DNA from: Citrifermentans bremense R1
GTDB taxonomy: Bacteria; Desulfobacterota; Desulfuromonadia; Geobacterales; Geobacteraceae
Length of the DNA stretch: 61,221 bases
NCBI RefSeq assembly: GCF_000426865.1
Contig: NZ_AUGE01000026.1
Location: 1 to 61,221 of the forward strand
Direction of reading: 5' to 3'
Shown here: piece by piece, positions 52,308 to 60,591 of the stretch
How the letters are laid out: each line of letters opens with the position of its first letter
How positions within the stretch are numbered: position 1 is the first letter of the stretch
Made by a program: the position numbers and the translations under genes
Notes under the pieces: model-generated
What the model was told of the DNA's origin: nothing
Seen by the model: only the letters and a program-made list of their open reading frames with translations
Databases searched by the model: none

Positions 52308-52425
52308 GATTTGGCTCCTGGTTATGCTGGATTTGGTTCTAATTGCTTTTGCCTTGCCACTCACCCGGCCTTCGGCCCCCCTCTCACACCATGGGGAGAG
52401 GGGAAGTGTTGAGAAGGCCTCCTGG

Positions 52426-53196
52426 TCACCTGCCGCGATACTGGGGCGCCCGCTTTTCGGCAAAGGCGGTGAAGCCCTCTTTCCGGTCTTCCGTGTCCCG
52501 CAGGATTCCCCACAAAAGGTAGGAGAAGTCGATGGCATGGGGAAGCGGCATGTCCATCCCCATCACCGCCGCCTGCTTGGCTGCCATGACGCTCAGGGGG
52601 GCGTTGCCGGCGATCTTCTCCGCGTACTTCCTGGCCAGCGCCATCAGCTGGTCCGGCTCGGCAACGTCGCTGACCAGACCGACCCGGTGCGCCTCGGCGG
52701 CGTCGATCATCTCGCCGGTCAGGAGCATCTTCATGGCCACCGCCTGCGTAATTGCCCTGGGGAGGCACTGGGTCCCGTTCAGACCGGCAAGGCTCGCCAC
52801 CTTGGTCTCGGTCAGGCCGAACTTGGCCGTGGTGCTGCAGATCCTCAGGTCACAGGCGAGGGCCATCTCCAGCCCGCCGCCAATGGCGTAGCCGTTGATG
52901 CAGGCGATGATCGGCTTCCACATCTTCATATGGGGGATGATCGGCTGCCCATCACGGTAGTAGAGGACGGCCATGCACTCGTCCGGCACCTTCGACTTCT
53001 TCATGTCCGTGCCGGTGCAGAAGGCCTTTTCTCCGGCCCCGGTCAGGACTGCGACGCGAATATCAGGATTGGTCTTCACCTCCCCCCAGATCTCCGCCAG
53101 TCGCACCAGCCCCTCGGGGTCCAGGGCGTTCATGGCGTCGGGGCGATTCAGGGTGATATAGGCCACATTTCCTTCTGTTACGAAATCAACTCCCAT
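52426..53196 (-). CDS. bbsH: Phenylitaconyl-CoA hydratase
   Basis: The protein has 256 aa, crotonase superfamily: 'LNRPDAMNALDPEGLVRLAE', oxyanion hole 'KPIIACINGYAIGGGLEMAL', active-site region 'LTETKVASLAGLNGTQCLPR'. It hydrates (E)-phenylitaconyl-CoA to the hydroxybenzylsuccinyl-CoA oxidised by BbsCD. Follows bbsG; operon order supports the assignment. Confidence 0.88.
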   Translation of the reverse strand: MGVDFVTEGNVAYITLNRPDAMNALDPEGLVRLAEIWGEVKTNPDIRVAVLTGAGEKAFCTGTDMKKSKVPDECMAVLYYRDGQPIIPHMKMWKPIIACINGYAIGGGLEMALACDLRICSTTAKFGLTETKVASLAGLNGTQCLPRAITQAVAMKMLLTGEMIDAAEAHRVGLVSDVAEPDQLMALARKYAEKIAGNAPLSVMAAKQAAVMGMDMPLPHAIDFSYLLWGILRDTEDRKEGFTAFAEKRAPQYRGR

Positions 53197-53257
53197 TGCA
53201 TCCTCCTGGTACTGCGTATAGTTTTATAACTCTTGGCGGTATGGGACTCCCTCCCTA

Positions 53258-54490
53258 TCAATCCTCATCCCCGGCGACGATGAACGGGTTGTACGGCTTT
53301 TTCTCTTTCAAAAGCTGCCGGGCGATCAGCCACCGGTGGACCTCGGACGGCCCTTCCACGATCCGCCAAAGGCGCACATGCCGGGCCACGTATTCGATTC
53401 CCAGTTCATGGGAAACACCGACGCCGCCATGGATCTGGATTGCCCGGTCGGCAACCCGGGTCAGCATCTCTGTAGCCGCCACCTTGACGTGCGCCCCTTC
53501 GATACGCAGGTCCTTGTGCCCCTGGTCCGATTTCCATGCAGCGTAGTAGAGCAGCCAGCGAACCTGTTCCAGTTCCATGGTGGAGTCGGCAATCCAGTTC
53601 TGGATGGTACCCCGCTCTGCCAGGGGTTGGCCGAAGGTGATCCGGTTGTTGGCCTGGTCGATCATCATCTGGATCAGCCGCTCCGCCATGCCGGTGCAAC
53701 TGGAGGCAAGCTCGATGCGACGCACGCCGAACCTGTTCTGCAGCGGGATGAATGCCTTGCCCACCCCGCCGAGAATGGCATCGTCATCCACCTCCACATC
53801 CTCCAGGATCAGATCCCAAGTGGGCATGGGGCCGATAACGGGGATCTCCTTACCGATCCGCACCCCCGGGTGTTCCCGGTCGATGAGAAAGGCGGTGAAG
53901 CGGTCCTTGGAGGCGGCCGCAGGGGCGGTGACGGCGATGACGATGAAGAAGACGTTGTCATAGTCGCATTTGCTGATGAAGGTCTTGGTGCCGTTGATGA
54001 CCCATTTGTCCCCTTTTTTGACCGCTCTGGTCTTTAGACCGCTCACGTCCGAGCCTGCTCCCGGCTCGGTACATGCCATGGCAGAATCCACCTCGCCATT
54101 GCAGTAGGGGACGAAGTACTTCTCCCGCTGTTTTTTGCCGCAGCACTCATGCAGGTAATAGAGGTTAGGGGCGTCGGGGGGGAGGGTGAACCCGTGGTTG
54201 GAGAAACCAACCAGGCATTTGGAGAGCTCTTCCACCACGAGGGTCTTGGCCAGCATGCCCAGCCCCTGGCCGCCGAATTCCTCCTCCACCTCCAGCCCCC
54301 AGAACCCCAGCTCCTTCGTCTTCTTCATCAGGCGTTTGTGATCCTCTTCCGGGATGAGGTGGCCGGGCTTTGTCCAGAGGGAGAGTTCCCGCTCCAACAG
54401 GGTCTTCTCCAGCGGCATCAGCTCGCGCTTGACGAACTCCCGCATCGATTCTTTGAGCATCATGTATTCTTCGGGTATGCTGAAATCCAT
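53258..54490 (-). CDS. bbsG: (R)-Benzylsuccinyl-CoA dehydrogenase
   Basis: The protein has 410 aa (Thauera BbsG ~406). Acyl-CoA dehydrogenase motifs: 'MACTEPGAGSDVSGLKTRAV', 'DKWVINGTKTFISKCDY', 'QIHGGVGVSHELGIEYVARH', 'RIVEGPSEVHRWLIARQLL'. It oxidises benzylsuccinyl-CoA to phenylitaconyl-CoA with ETF as acceptor. AGGAGAAAG precedes the ATG; it follows the CoA-transferase genes. Confidence 0.92.
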   Translation of the reverse strand: MDFSIPEEYMMLKESMREFVKRELMPLEKTLLERELSLWTKPGHLIPEEDHKRLMKKTKELGFWGLEVEEEFGGQGLGMLAKTLVVEELSKCLVGFSNHGFTLPPDAPNLYYLHECCGKKQREKYFVPYCNGEVDSAMACTEPGAGSDVSGLKTRAVKKGDKWVINGTKTFISKCDYDNVFFIVIAVTAPAAASKDRFTAFLIDREHPGVRIGKEIPVIGPMPTWDLILEDVEVDDDAILGGVGKAFIPLQNRFGVRRIELASSCTGMAERLIQMMIDQANNRITFGQPLAERGTIQNWIADSTMELEQVRWLLYYAAWKSDQGHKDLRIEGAHVKVAATEMLTRVADRAIQIHGGVGVSHELGIEYVARHVRLWRIVEGPSEVHRWLIARQLLKEKKPYNPFIVAGDED

Positions 54491-54525
54491 TCTCTTTCTC
54501 CTGGTGGTAGTTTTGAAAACCGCAG

Positions 54526-55755
54526 CTACACGAGCACTTTTTCCTCGGTGAGCGTGGCGATTTCTTCATCCGTATAGTCGAGCATCCCCTTCAGCACTTC
54601 CCTGGTATGCTGCCCCAACAAAGGTGCGGCGGTTACCATCCGGAGCGGGGTCTTGGACAGGCGGATCGGGGCCCGGTTGTACAGGGTGCGCCCCATGACC
54701 GGGTGGTCCAGGTACGACCAGAATCCCCGTTCTCTCAGGTGCCCGTCCTCGATGGCGCCCCGTGCATCGTTGACCACGCCGGCCCTGACCCCGTTGCGCA
54801 GCAGTTCGGCCATGAGCTGGTCTCCATGCAGCCCCCTGGTCCAGGCCTCCATATGGTCGTTCAATGCCGCCTCGTTGTCCTTGCGCCCCTGCAGCGTGCC
54901 CAATTTCCGGTCCTCCGCCCAGGCTGGGTTCCCCATCACCTTTTTGAGCGCCTGCCATTCGCCCTCGCTGAATACTGCGATGGCGATCCATCTGCGGTAT
55001 CCAAGCGTTGTGAACAGGCCGTGGGGGGCTGCATTGGGATCGCCCAATCCCGCCGGTCCCAGGATGTCGCCGTTTGCCGCATAGGCCATAGCGCTCATGG
55101 GCGCCATACTGATGGCGGATTTCAGCTGGGAAATGGCGACGGTCTGCCCTTTTCCGGTTTGCTCCCGTTCAAGCAGCGCTGCCATGATGCCAAAGAGGGT
55201 GTGGCTCGGGGCCATGACATGGTCCGTGTAGTTGGTGCCGGTGCCGAAGGGGCGCTCGCCGGGGAAACAGGCCTGGGCGGTCAGCCCGCACAGGGCGTTC
55301 AGGTTGACCCCGAACCCCATGTAGCTTTTCTGCGGCCCTGTTTCCCCCTGCAGGCTCATGGTGACGTAGATGATCCGCGGGTTGATCTTTTGGACGTCAT
55401 CCCACCCGAGCCCCCATTTCTCCATCTGCCCCACGCGGAAGTTGTTGATGATGATGTCGCTCTTTTTGATCAGGCGCACCGCGACAGCCCGGGCTTTGGG
55501 ATGGCTCATGTCCAGCGCTATCCCTTTCTTGTTGGGATTGCGGTTGGCAAAGTAGCCGCTCCGCTCCAGCCCATCGTTGAACCCGTCCTTGAAGGGGCCG
55601 CCGGTCCGAAGCAAGTCCGGCCGGCTCTTGCTCTCGATCTTGATCACCTCGGCACCGCACTGGCCAAGCACGTTGGTGGCGATCGGGCCGGCACCCACCC
55701 AGGAGAAGTCGCATACCACGATCCCTTCAAGGGCTTTACTAAGATTTGGCAACAT
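54526..55755 (-). CDS. bbsF: Succinyl-CoA:(R)-benzylsuccinate CoA-transferase subunit
   Basis: The protein has 409 aa from the ATG at 55755, overlapping the upstream gene by 17 bp. Family III CoA-transferase: '[20 protein letters not shown]', '[17 protein letters not shown]', '[20 protein letters not shown]'. An Asp in '[21 protein letters not shown]' (20 residues shown in part) lies where the catalytic Asp of this family is expected. The partner subunit lacks an Asp there. bbsE/bbsF naming follows operon order only. Confidence 0.85.
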   Translation of the reverse strand: MLPNLSKALEGIVVCDFSWVGAGPIATNVLGQCGAEVIKIESKSRPDLLRTGGPFKDGFNDGLERSGYFANRNPNKKGIALDMSHPKARAVAVRLIKKSDIIINNFRVGQMEKWGLGWDDVQKINPRIIYVTMSLQGETGPQKSYMGFGVNLNALCGLTAQACFPGERPFGTGTNYTDHVMAPSHTLFGIMAALLEREQTGKGQTVAISQLKSAISMAPMSAMAYAANGDILGPAGLGDPNAAPHGLFTTLGYRRWIAIAVFSEGEWQALKKVMGNPAWAEDRKLGTLQGRKDNEAALNDHMEAWTRGLHGDQLMAELLRNGVRAGVVNDARGAIEDGHLRERGFWSYLDHPVMGRTLYNRAPIRLSKTPLRMVTAAPLLGQHTREVLKGMLDYTDEEIATLTEEKVLV

Positions 55756-56995
55756 GGATGACCCCTTCCCTGTCAAGCGCGTTAATTTCATCGCGGCTAT
55801 AACCGCATTCGACAAGCACCTCTGCCGTGTGTTGGCCAAAGATTGGAGCGAAATCCCCCAGGCTCCACTTGAGACTCCCGAAATCGTAGGGGGGGCCGGG
55901 GCAGAGCACCTCACCTCCGACCGGCTCGTGGTAAAGCGGCTTCCAGAATTCGTGGTAGTTCAGCTGGGGGTTTTCCAGCAGGTCTTTCCCGTTGCTGACC
56001 GGGCTGATGGCGACCCGATGGGCTTGGCCGGCGTCATAGAGGTACTGCTTGGTGTGTTTCATGGAGAACCGCTCAAAGATGCGGCAGAACAGGTCGTACC
56101 CTTCCTTGGACTCCCGGTAGGACGCGTTGATCCAGTTGGCGTTGTCAAAGATTTCCCACTCCTCCACCCCCTCGTCCTTCATCCACTCAACGAATGGATC
56201 CCACATCACCTTGTTTCTGCCCATGATGGCGACGAGGGCCACGAAGCCGTCCTTGCAGGGATGGATCGTCGCCGTCCCCGCCTCGCGGCCCCGCCCCCTT
56301 CTCAGCACCCCTTCCAGGTCCCAGCACTGGGCCGCCGTCTCCAAAGCCATACCGACCGCCTCCATGCACGAGACGTCGACGAACTGGCCGACCCCGGTCC
56401 GCTGGGCGAACAGCGCGGCAATGGAACTCCCCACGGCTGCATAGACCTCCGCCATCCGGTACGACTGGTTGTCACAGGCCCGTACCGGTTTCTCGTTGTC
56501 GATACCGGCCAGATACAGGAACCCACCCAGGGCGGAACAGGTCAGGTCGGACCCGGGATAGCTGCTGTATGGTCCGAAGCTGCCGAAAGGGGTGATAGAG
56601 GTCTGGACAAGCTTGGGATTGACCGCGCTCAGTACATCGTAGGAAAGGCCCAGGCTCTCCAGGTACCCGGGGGGGAAACTCTCAAATAGCAGATCTGCAT
56701 CTTTACAAAGTTCTACAAATAGTTCCCTTCCATTTTTCTTGTTCAAGTCCAGGGCTATGCCCCTTTTCCCGGAATTGTAATAGACAAACTGCAGGCTGCT
56801 TTCTTTTCCTGCTTGGTTCTTATAAAACGGGCCAACGTCGCGTAATGGATCTCCGGTGATCGGTTCAATATGAATTACATCCGCACCCAAGCCAGTATAC
56901 AGTTTCGAAGCATATGGCCCAAGCTCTCCAGTAAAATCAATTATACGTAGGTTTGATAATGAGCCGCATTTATTCACTTGGTTCTCCCGTTTCAT
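55739..56995 (-). CDS. bbsE: Succinyl-CoA:(R)-benzylsuccinate CoA-transferase subunit
   Basis: The protein has 418 aa; first gene of the minus operon. Family III CoA-transferase: '[20 protein letters not shown]', '[19 protein letters not shown]', '[20 protein letters not shown]'. In the region that normally holds the catalytic Asp it reads '[16 protein letters not shown]', with Tyr in the aligned place, so it may be the non-catalytic half. It activates benzylsuccinate using succinyl-CoA. Its DNA near the start is AT-rich. Confidence 0.85.
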   Translation of the reverse strand: MKRENQVNKCGSLSNLRIIDFTGELGPYASKLYTGLGADVIHIEPITGDPLRDVGPFYKNQAGKESSLQFVYYNSGKRGIALDLNKKNGRELFVELCKDADLLFESFPPGYLESLGLSYDVLSAVNPKLVQTSITPFGSFGPYSSYPGSDLTCSALGGFLYLAGIDNEKPVRACDNQSYRMAEVYAAVGSSIAALFAQRTGVGQFVDVSCMEAVGMALETAAQCWDLEGVLRRGRGREAGTATIHPCKDGFVALVAIMGRNKVMWDPFVEWMKDEGVEEWEIFDNANWINASYRESKEGYDLFCRIFERFSMKHTKQYLYDAGQAHRVAISPVSNGKDLLENPQLNYHEFWKPLYHEPVGGEVLCPGPPYDFGSLKWSLGDFAPIFGQHTAEVLVECGYSRDEINALDREGVIHVAKS

Positions 56996-57491
56996 CGCAT
57001 ATGACGTAAGTTCACAGCAAATCAGCAGTACCTATTCCGGCTGATTGACATTGGTTGTCGTACTGTTTATGCATATTCATGTGTCCTATAAAAGCACGCA
57101 TCGTGCCAAACAATATTTGTTAACAACTTGTGTTGACCTTTATTGTAGAAGATAAACGCATTTTAAAAAATATGTTATTTAAGTATATTCAGTACTTACT
57201 GTGTGATATTTTTTTAAAATAATGTTTTTTGTTGGAATGTGGCAGGGGCGAGACCATGCGTGGACAAGTCCGAATTGAGGAAGGAATGGCAGGTTTGAAT
57301 TTCATGAACTGCAGGGTTTCTGGATAATTACAAGATTGACAGGATGTGTGGACAGGAAAACGGGAGCAGTGTGGGGGGAGCAAGGAAAACTTTCATTATT
57401 TTCTAAATTAAGGTGCTACTGCCTTCCAGTTTTACGAAAATGGTAAAAATCCTGAGAGCGAAAAATCTTCCGGGAGGCCAGGCCAAATTGC
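56996..57491. other. Upstream region of the bbs operon
   Basis: About 500 bp, AT-rich around 57100-57240, holding the sigma-54 promoter of bbs. I see no gene and no second palindrome as good as that upstream of bss. The remainder up to the att copy is the inner right end of island B. Confidence 0.5.
57093..57108 (-). promoter_or_regulatory. Sigma-54 promoter of the bbs operon
   Basis: On the minus strand TGGCACG-ATGC-GTGCT: a perfect -24 heptamer and the -12 GC at exact spacing, about 98 bp upstream of the bbsE ATG. Together with the bss site it links both operons to the XylR-like activator. Confidence 0.82.
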
Positions 57492-57492
57492 C

Positions 57493-57540
57493 CTCATAAC
57501 CCGAAGGTCACAGGTTCAAATCCTGTCCCAGCAACCAAAA
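57493..57540 (+). repeat. att repeat 3 (right end of island B)
   Basis: 48 bp like the tRNA-fMet 3' end with one change (CCCAG for CCCCG at 57530). The extra match to 57633 continues the integrase-side flank of element B. Confidence 0.94.
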
Positions 57541-57548
57541 GAAAATGA

Positions 57549-57580
57549 GGGACTTGCAAGTATTTGCAAGTCCCTTTTTT
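57549..57580 (+). terminator. Terminator after att repeat 3
   Basis: GGGACTTGCAA-gtat-TTGCAAGTCCC-TTTTTT, one base shorter than the copy at 31316. It may also end the minus-strand region, but orientation favours the old tRNA-side transcript. Confidence 0.85.
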
Positions 57581-57679
57581 CATGTCTGTACCCTTTTTTG
57601 TACCCCGTCCCGGGGGAAGGGGTTGCTGGCCTGGCAATTTTCCCCTCTGGCCAGCCGGTCCGCGTCGAGCCGGCTCAGA

Positions 57680-58360
57680 TCATTGCAGTTCGAGCTTGTA
57701 GCCGAAACCGCGCACAGTCTTGATCAGATCGCCAGCCGCTCCCATCTTGGTGCGCAAGCGGGTAATATGGGTATCGACAGTTCGACTGTCATCCACGAAG
57801 TTGTAGCCCCACACGTCCCGCAACAAAACGTCCCGGCTCTGCACCCTTCCCAGTCTCTGCGCCAGAGTATGCAGCAGTTTGAATTCAGTGCTGGTGAAGA
57901 AGATCTCCTCTCCGTTCACCATGACTTGATGACGGTCGGTATCAATGGTGATGGGGCCCAGCTCGATCATCGTGCTGGAGACGGTCTCGGTATTACTGCG
58001 TCTGAGCACGGCCTTCACGCGCAGGTTCAATTCCCTGCTCGAAAACGGCTTCACTACGTAGTCGTCCGCTCCGACTTCGAATCCGACCACCTTGTCGATC
58101 TCTTCCCCTTTGGCGGTGAGCATGATCACGGGGATGCCCGCGGTTCTTTGAGACTTCTTGAGGTTCTTGCAAACCTCTGTGCCCAGCATGCCTGGGAGCA
58201 TGAGGTCGAGGATGATCAGGTCAGGGTGGCAATCGCTGGCGTTTGCCAATCCTTCGATGCCGTCGGCCGCGATAAGGGTCTTGTATCCCTCTCTCTCGAG
58301 GTTGAAGGCAAGAAGCTCCGCAAGGTCCCTCTCGTCTTCGATGATCAATATGGTCTCCAT
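57680..58360 (-). CDS. phoB: Phosphate regulon response regulator PhoB
   Basis: The protein has 226 aa from the ATG at 58360 behind GGGGGG. Receiver domain with acidic pocket E8/D9 and phospho-acceptor D52 ('LIILDLMLPG'), conserved Lys in 'VVKPF'. OmpR-type winged helix from ~130 ('FTSTEFKLLHTLAQRLGRV', 'VDTHITRLRTKMG'). It switches on pst/phoU under phosphate limitation. Its 3' end is only 47 bp from the mobile repeat, so the island landed beside it without damage. The PhoR kinase gene is not present here. Confidence 0.9.
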   Translation of the reverse strand: METILIIEDERDLAELLAFNLEREGYKTLIAADGIEGLANASDCHPDLIILDLMLPGMLGTEVCKNLKKSQRTAGIPVIMLTAKGEEIDKVVGFEVGADDYVVKPFSSRELNLRVKAVLRRSNTETVSSTMIELGPITIDTDRHQVMVNGEEIFFTSTEFKLLHTLAQRLGRVQSRDVLLRDVWGYNFVDDSRTVDTHITRLRTKMGAAGDLIKTVRGFGYKLELQ

Positions 58361-58519
58361 TGCCCCCCCTCTGGTATCGTAGTCATACCTTTCATACATA
58401 TCTTTTGTGTAGAACCTGTTACAGAATGGTTAAATCTCTGCACTGCTATCTCGGAGATTCGGCCAGAAGCAACAGCGGGGCTATCCCGTGCGAATCTACG
58501 TGGAATGAGAGCGGCAACG

Positions 58520-58549
58520 AAAAAGCCACGGCGGTTGCTGTGGCTTTTT
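58520..58549. terminator. Bidirectional terminator after pstS
   Basis: AAAAAGCCAC / GTGGCTTTTT stem (58520-58529, 58540-58549), just past the pstS stop on the minus strand. Confidence 0.9.
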
Positions 58550-58559
58550 CACACTTCAA

Positions 58560-59612
58560 TTACTGCGGTACGGAGATGCTCCTGATGGTCTTTTCCACCT
58601 GGGCGGACCAGGTGTCGGGGAGCGGGGTGTAGTGCAGTGTGGAAGTCATCTTCTCCGCCTTTTTCAGCTGCCAGTTGAGGAACTCGATCAGCTTCCTCCC
58701 CTTGACCGGGTCCTGCTGGTCACGGTACACCAACAGCCAGGTGAGCCCGACGATGGGATAGGCGTCCTTGCCCGGTTGGTTCACCAGCGACAGGCGGTAG
58801 TCCGATTCCGCATCCTTTTTCACCTTTTGTTTTTTCATTCCCTGCACGGCGGCGGCCCTGGTGGAGAGCATGGTCGGCGTGACGAACTTACCGGCCCGGT
58901 TCTTCAGCGCCGCCATATCAAGTTCGTTCTCCAGCGCGTAGGCGATCTCCACGTAGCCGATGCTGTAGGGAACCTCCCTTATCTTCTTCACCACCGTACT
59001 GCTCCCCTTCGCCCCGATTCCGGCAGGCCAGGCCACGGTCGTTCCCTTGCCGATGCTTTTTGACCAGGATAGGTCGACAGAGCTCAGGTAATCGGTGAAG
59101 ATGCTGGTGGTGCCGCTGGAGTCGGAGCGGTGCACGACGACGATCTCTTCAGCGGGGAGTTTGAGCTTGCCGTTCTCCTTGGCGATGAGCGGGTCGTTCC
59201 ACTTGGTGACCTTCCCCTGATATATCCCCGCGAGCGCCTGCGGCGTCATCTTCAGGCCGGAACCGATGCCGGGGATATTGTAGGTGACGGCGACCGCACC
59301 CATCACGGTAGGAATGTGCAGCAACTTGCCGGGCGCTTTATTCAGCTCTTCGTCGGAGAGGAACTTGTCGGAGGCGCCGAAGTCGACCTCGCGGGTCAGT
59401 ATCCTCCTGATACCCTCGCCGCTCCCCTGCGCGTCGTAGCTGAAGGTGACGCCGGGATCCTCTGCCTGGTAGTCCCTGAACCACTTGCTGTAGAGGGGAT
59501 GGGGGAAAGTGGCGCCTGCCCCGGTGAGCGCAGTTTCAGCGTAGGCCGAACCGGATGCGGCCGAGAAGGCGATGGCTAGCGCGAGGATGCTTTTGACAAG
59601 TCTGTTCCACAT
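58560..59612 (-). CDS. pstS: Phosphate-binding periplasmic protein
   Basis: The protein has 350 aa from the ATG at 59612 (AGGAG upstream); an earlier in-frame start would spoil the signal peptide (MWNRLVKSILALAIAFSAAS). The mature part has 'ALTGAGATFPHPLYSKWFRD', 'GSGEGIRRILTREVDFGASD', and 'VVHRSDSSGTTSIFTDYLS', the phosphate-binding loops. It delivers phosphate to the PstCAB transporter. Preceded by a Pho-box-like site. Confidence 0.94.
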   Translation of the reverse strand: MWNRLVKSILALAIAFSAASGSAYAETALTGAGATFPHPLYSKWFRDYQAEDPGVTFSYDAQGSGEGIRRILTREVDFGASDKFLSDEELNKAPGKLLHIPTVMGAVAVTYNIPGIGSGLKMTPQALAGIYQGKVTKWNDPLIAKENGKLKLPAEEIVVVHRSDSSGTTSIFTDYLSSVDLSWSKSIGKGTTVAWPAGIGAKGSSTVVKKIREVPYSIGYVEIAYALENELDMAALKNRAGKFVTPTMLSTRAAAVQGMKKQKVKKDAESDYRLSLVNQPGKDAYPIVGLTWLLVYRDQQDPVKGRKLIEFLNWQLKKAEKMTSTLHYTPLPDTWSAQVEKTIRSISVPQ

Positions 59613-59665
59613 GATGTGCTGTCTCCTTTTTCCCTTCATTCTGACGGAGGAACATAGCAGCTTCA

Positions 59666-59685
59666 TGTGACGGTTTTGTTACCGC
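59666..59685 (-). promoter_or_regulatory. Pho-box-like site upstream of pstS
   Basis: The minus strand reads GCGGTAACAAAACCGTCACA: two half-sites (GGTAAC and CGTCAC) about 11 bp apart, as PhoB tandem half-sites require. About 54 bp upstream of the start codon. Confidence 0.55.
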
Positions 59686-59740
59686 TTTGATCGTATTCTG
59701 TGAAATGTGCCCAGTGAAAAAGGTGGGTTTCGGCAAAAAT

Positions 59741-59764
59741 AAAAGGACCGCGGTTGCGGTCCCT
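59741..59764 (-). terminator. Terminator after phoU
   Basis: AAAAGGACCGC-ggtt-GCGGTCCCTTTT, one bulged base, with A/T tails on both sides, past the phoU stop. Confidence 0.85.
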
Positions 59765-59805
59765 TTTGCGTGTGATGCCGGGGAGGTTGTGAAGCGGTGG
59801 AAGCG

Positions 59806-60477
59806 TCACGCTATGGTGTGGCGTATGTCCTTCCCCTTGATCATAAAGATCACCATCTCGGCGATGTTGGTGGCGTGGTCGGCGATGCGCTCCAGGCATT
59901 TGGAGACCTGGATGATCTTCATGGCACGGCTGATGGTCTTGGGATCGGCCAGCATGAACGTAAGAAGCTCCCGCTGGATCTGCTCGTTCAGTTCGTCGAC
60001 GCACTGGTCGTCCTCGCATACCTTGATCGCCAGGGCATCGTCGCCGCGCACGAAGGCGTCCAGCGCCTCGGTGACCATGTTGGAAGCGGCCTGCGCCATG
60101 CGCGGCAGGTCGATGTAGGGCTTGAGCGACGGCTCCTGGTTCAGCTCGCGGGCGCGCTTGCAGATGTTGGCGCACTGGTCTCCGATTCGCTCCAGGTCGG
60201 TCACGATCTTCAGCGCCAGGGTGATGAAGCGCAGGTCGCGCGCCGCCGGCTGCCTGCGCGCCAGGACCTCCAGGCACTTCTCATCGATCACCATCTCCAG
60301 GGTGTTGATCTCGTGATCGAAGGCGATGGTCCGCTCGGCAAGCTCCGTGTCCCTCTCCACCAGGGACTGCATGGCGTTGCCGATCATCACCTCGACCTTG
60401 CCCCCCATCTCAAGAAGCCTTTCCCTTATCTCGTTCAGCTCGGTGTCGAACTGCTTGCTGAAATGCTCTCTCTCCAT
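59806..60477 (-). CDS. phoU: Phosphate transport regulator PhoU
   Basis: The protein has 223 aa from the ATG at 60477 with GGAGA upstream. Two three-helix repeats with the metal-binding motif 'KIVTDLERIGDQCANICKRA' in the first and 'VSKCLERIADHATNIAEMVI' in the second. PhoU couples the Pst transporter to PhoR. It lies between pstB and pstS. Confidence 0.93.
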   Translation of the reverse strand: MEREHFSKQFDTELNEIRERLLEMGGKVEVMIGNAMQSLVERDTELAERTIAFDHEINTLEMVIDEKCLEVLARRQPAARDLRFITLALKIVTDLERIGDQCANICKRARELNQEPSLKPYIDLPRMAQAASNMVTEALDAFVRGDDALAIKVCEDDQCVDELNEQIQRELLTFMLADPKTISRAMKIIQVSKCLERIADHATNIAEMVIFMIKGKDIRHTIA

Positions 60478-60591
60478 TCTCTTTCTCCGGTACCCAAATA
60501 AAGTTGTCTGCAATCTTGCCGCGGCGTCGATAACACGGTCTCCCTCACCCCAACCCTTTCCTAGAGGGAGCGGGGGCGCAGGTCTCCGTTG

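Larger units (their letters stand above)
31260..57540 (+). mobile_element. Integrative catabolic island B (anaerobic toluene degradation)
   Basis: Flanked by the tRNA-fMet 3' repeat at 31260-31307 and 57493-57540; the repeat extends to 143/142 bp (31259-31401 and 57492-57633). It contains an integrase stub, an IS-end pair, fused gene fragments and a complete bss/bbs pathway with regulator, porin, ETF and membrane oxidoreductase. It has no intact integrase, so it is probably fixed or needs one in trans. Confidence 0.85.

Noticed and set aside
57414..57490. 'FYENGK'-like peptide just before att 3 resembling an integrase N-terminus
   Set aside because: The match is only a few residues, and the frame runs into the att repeat in an orientation unsuited to an integrase.
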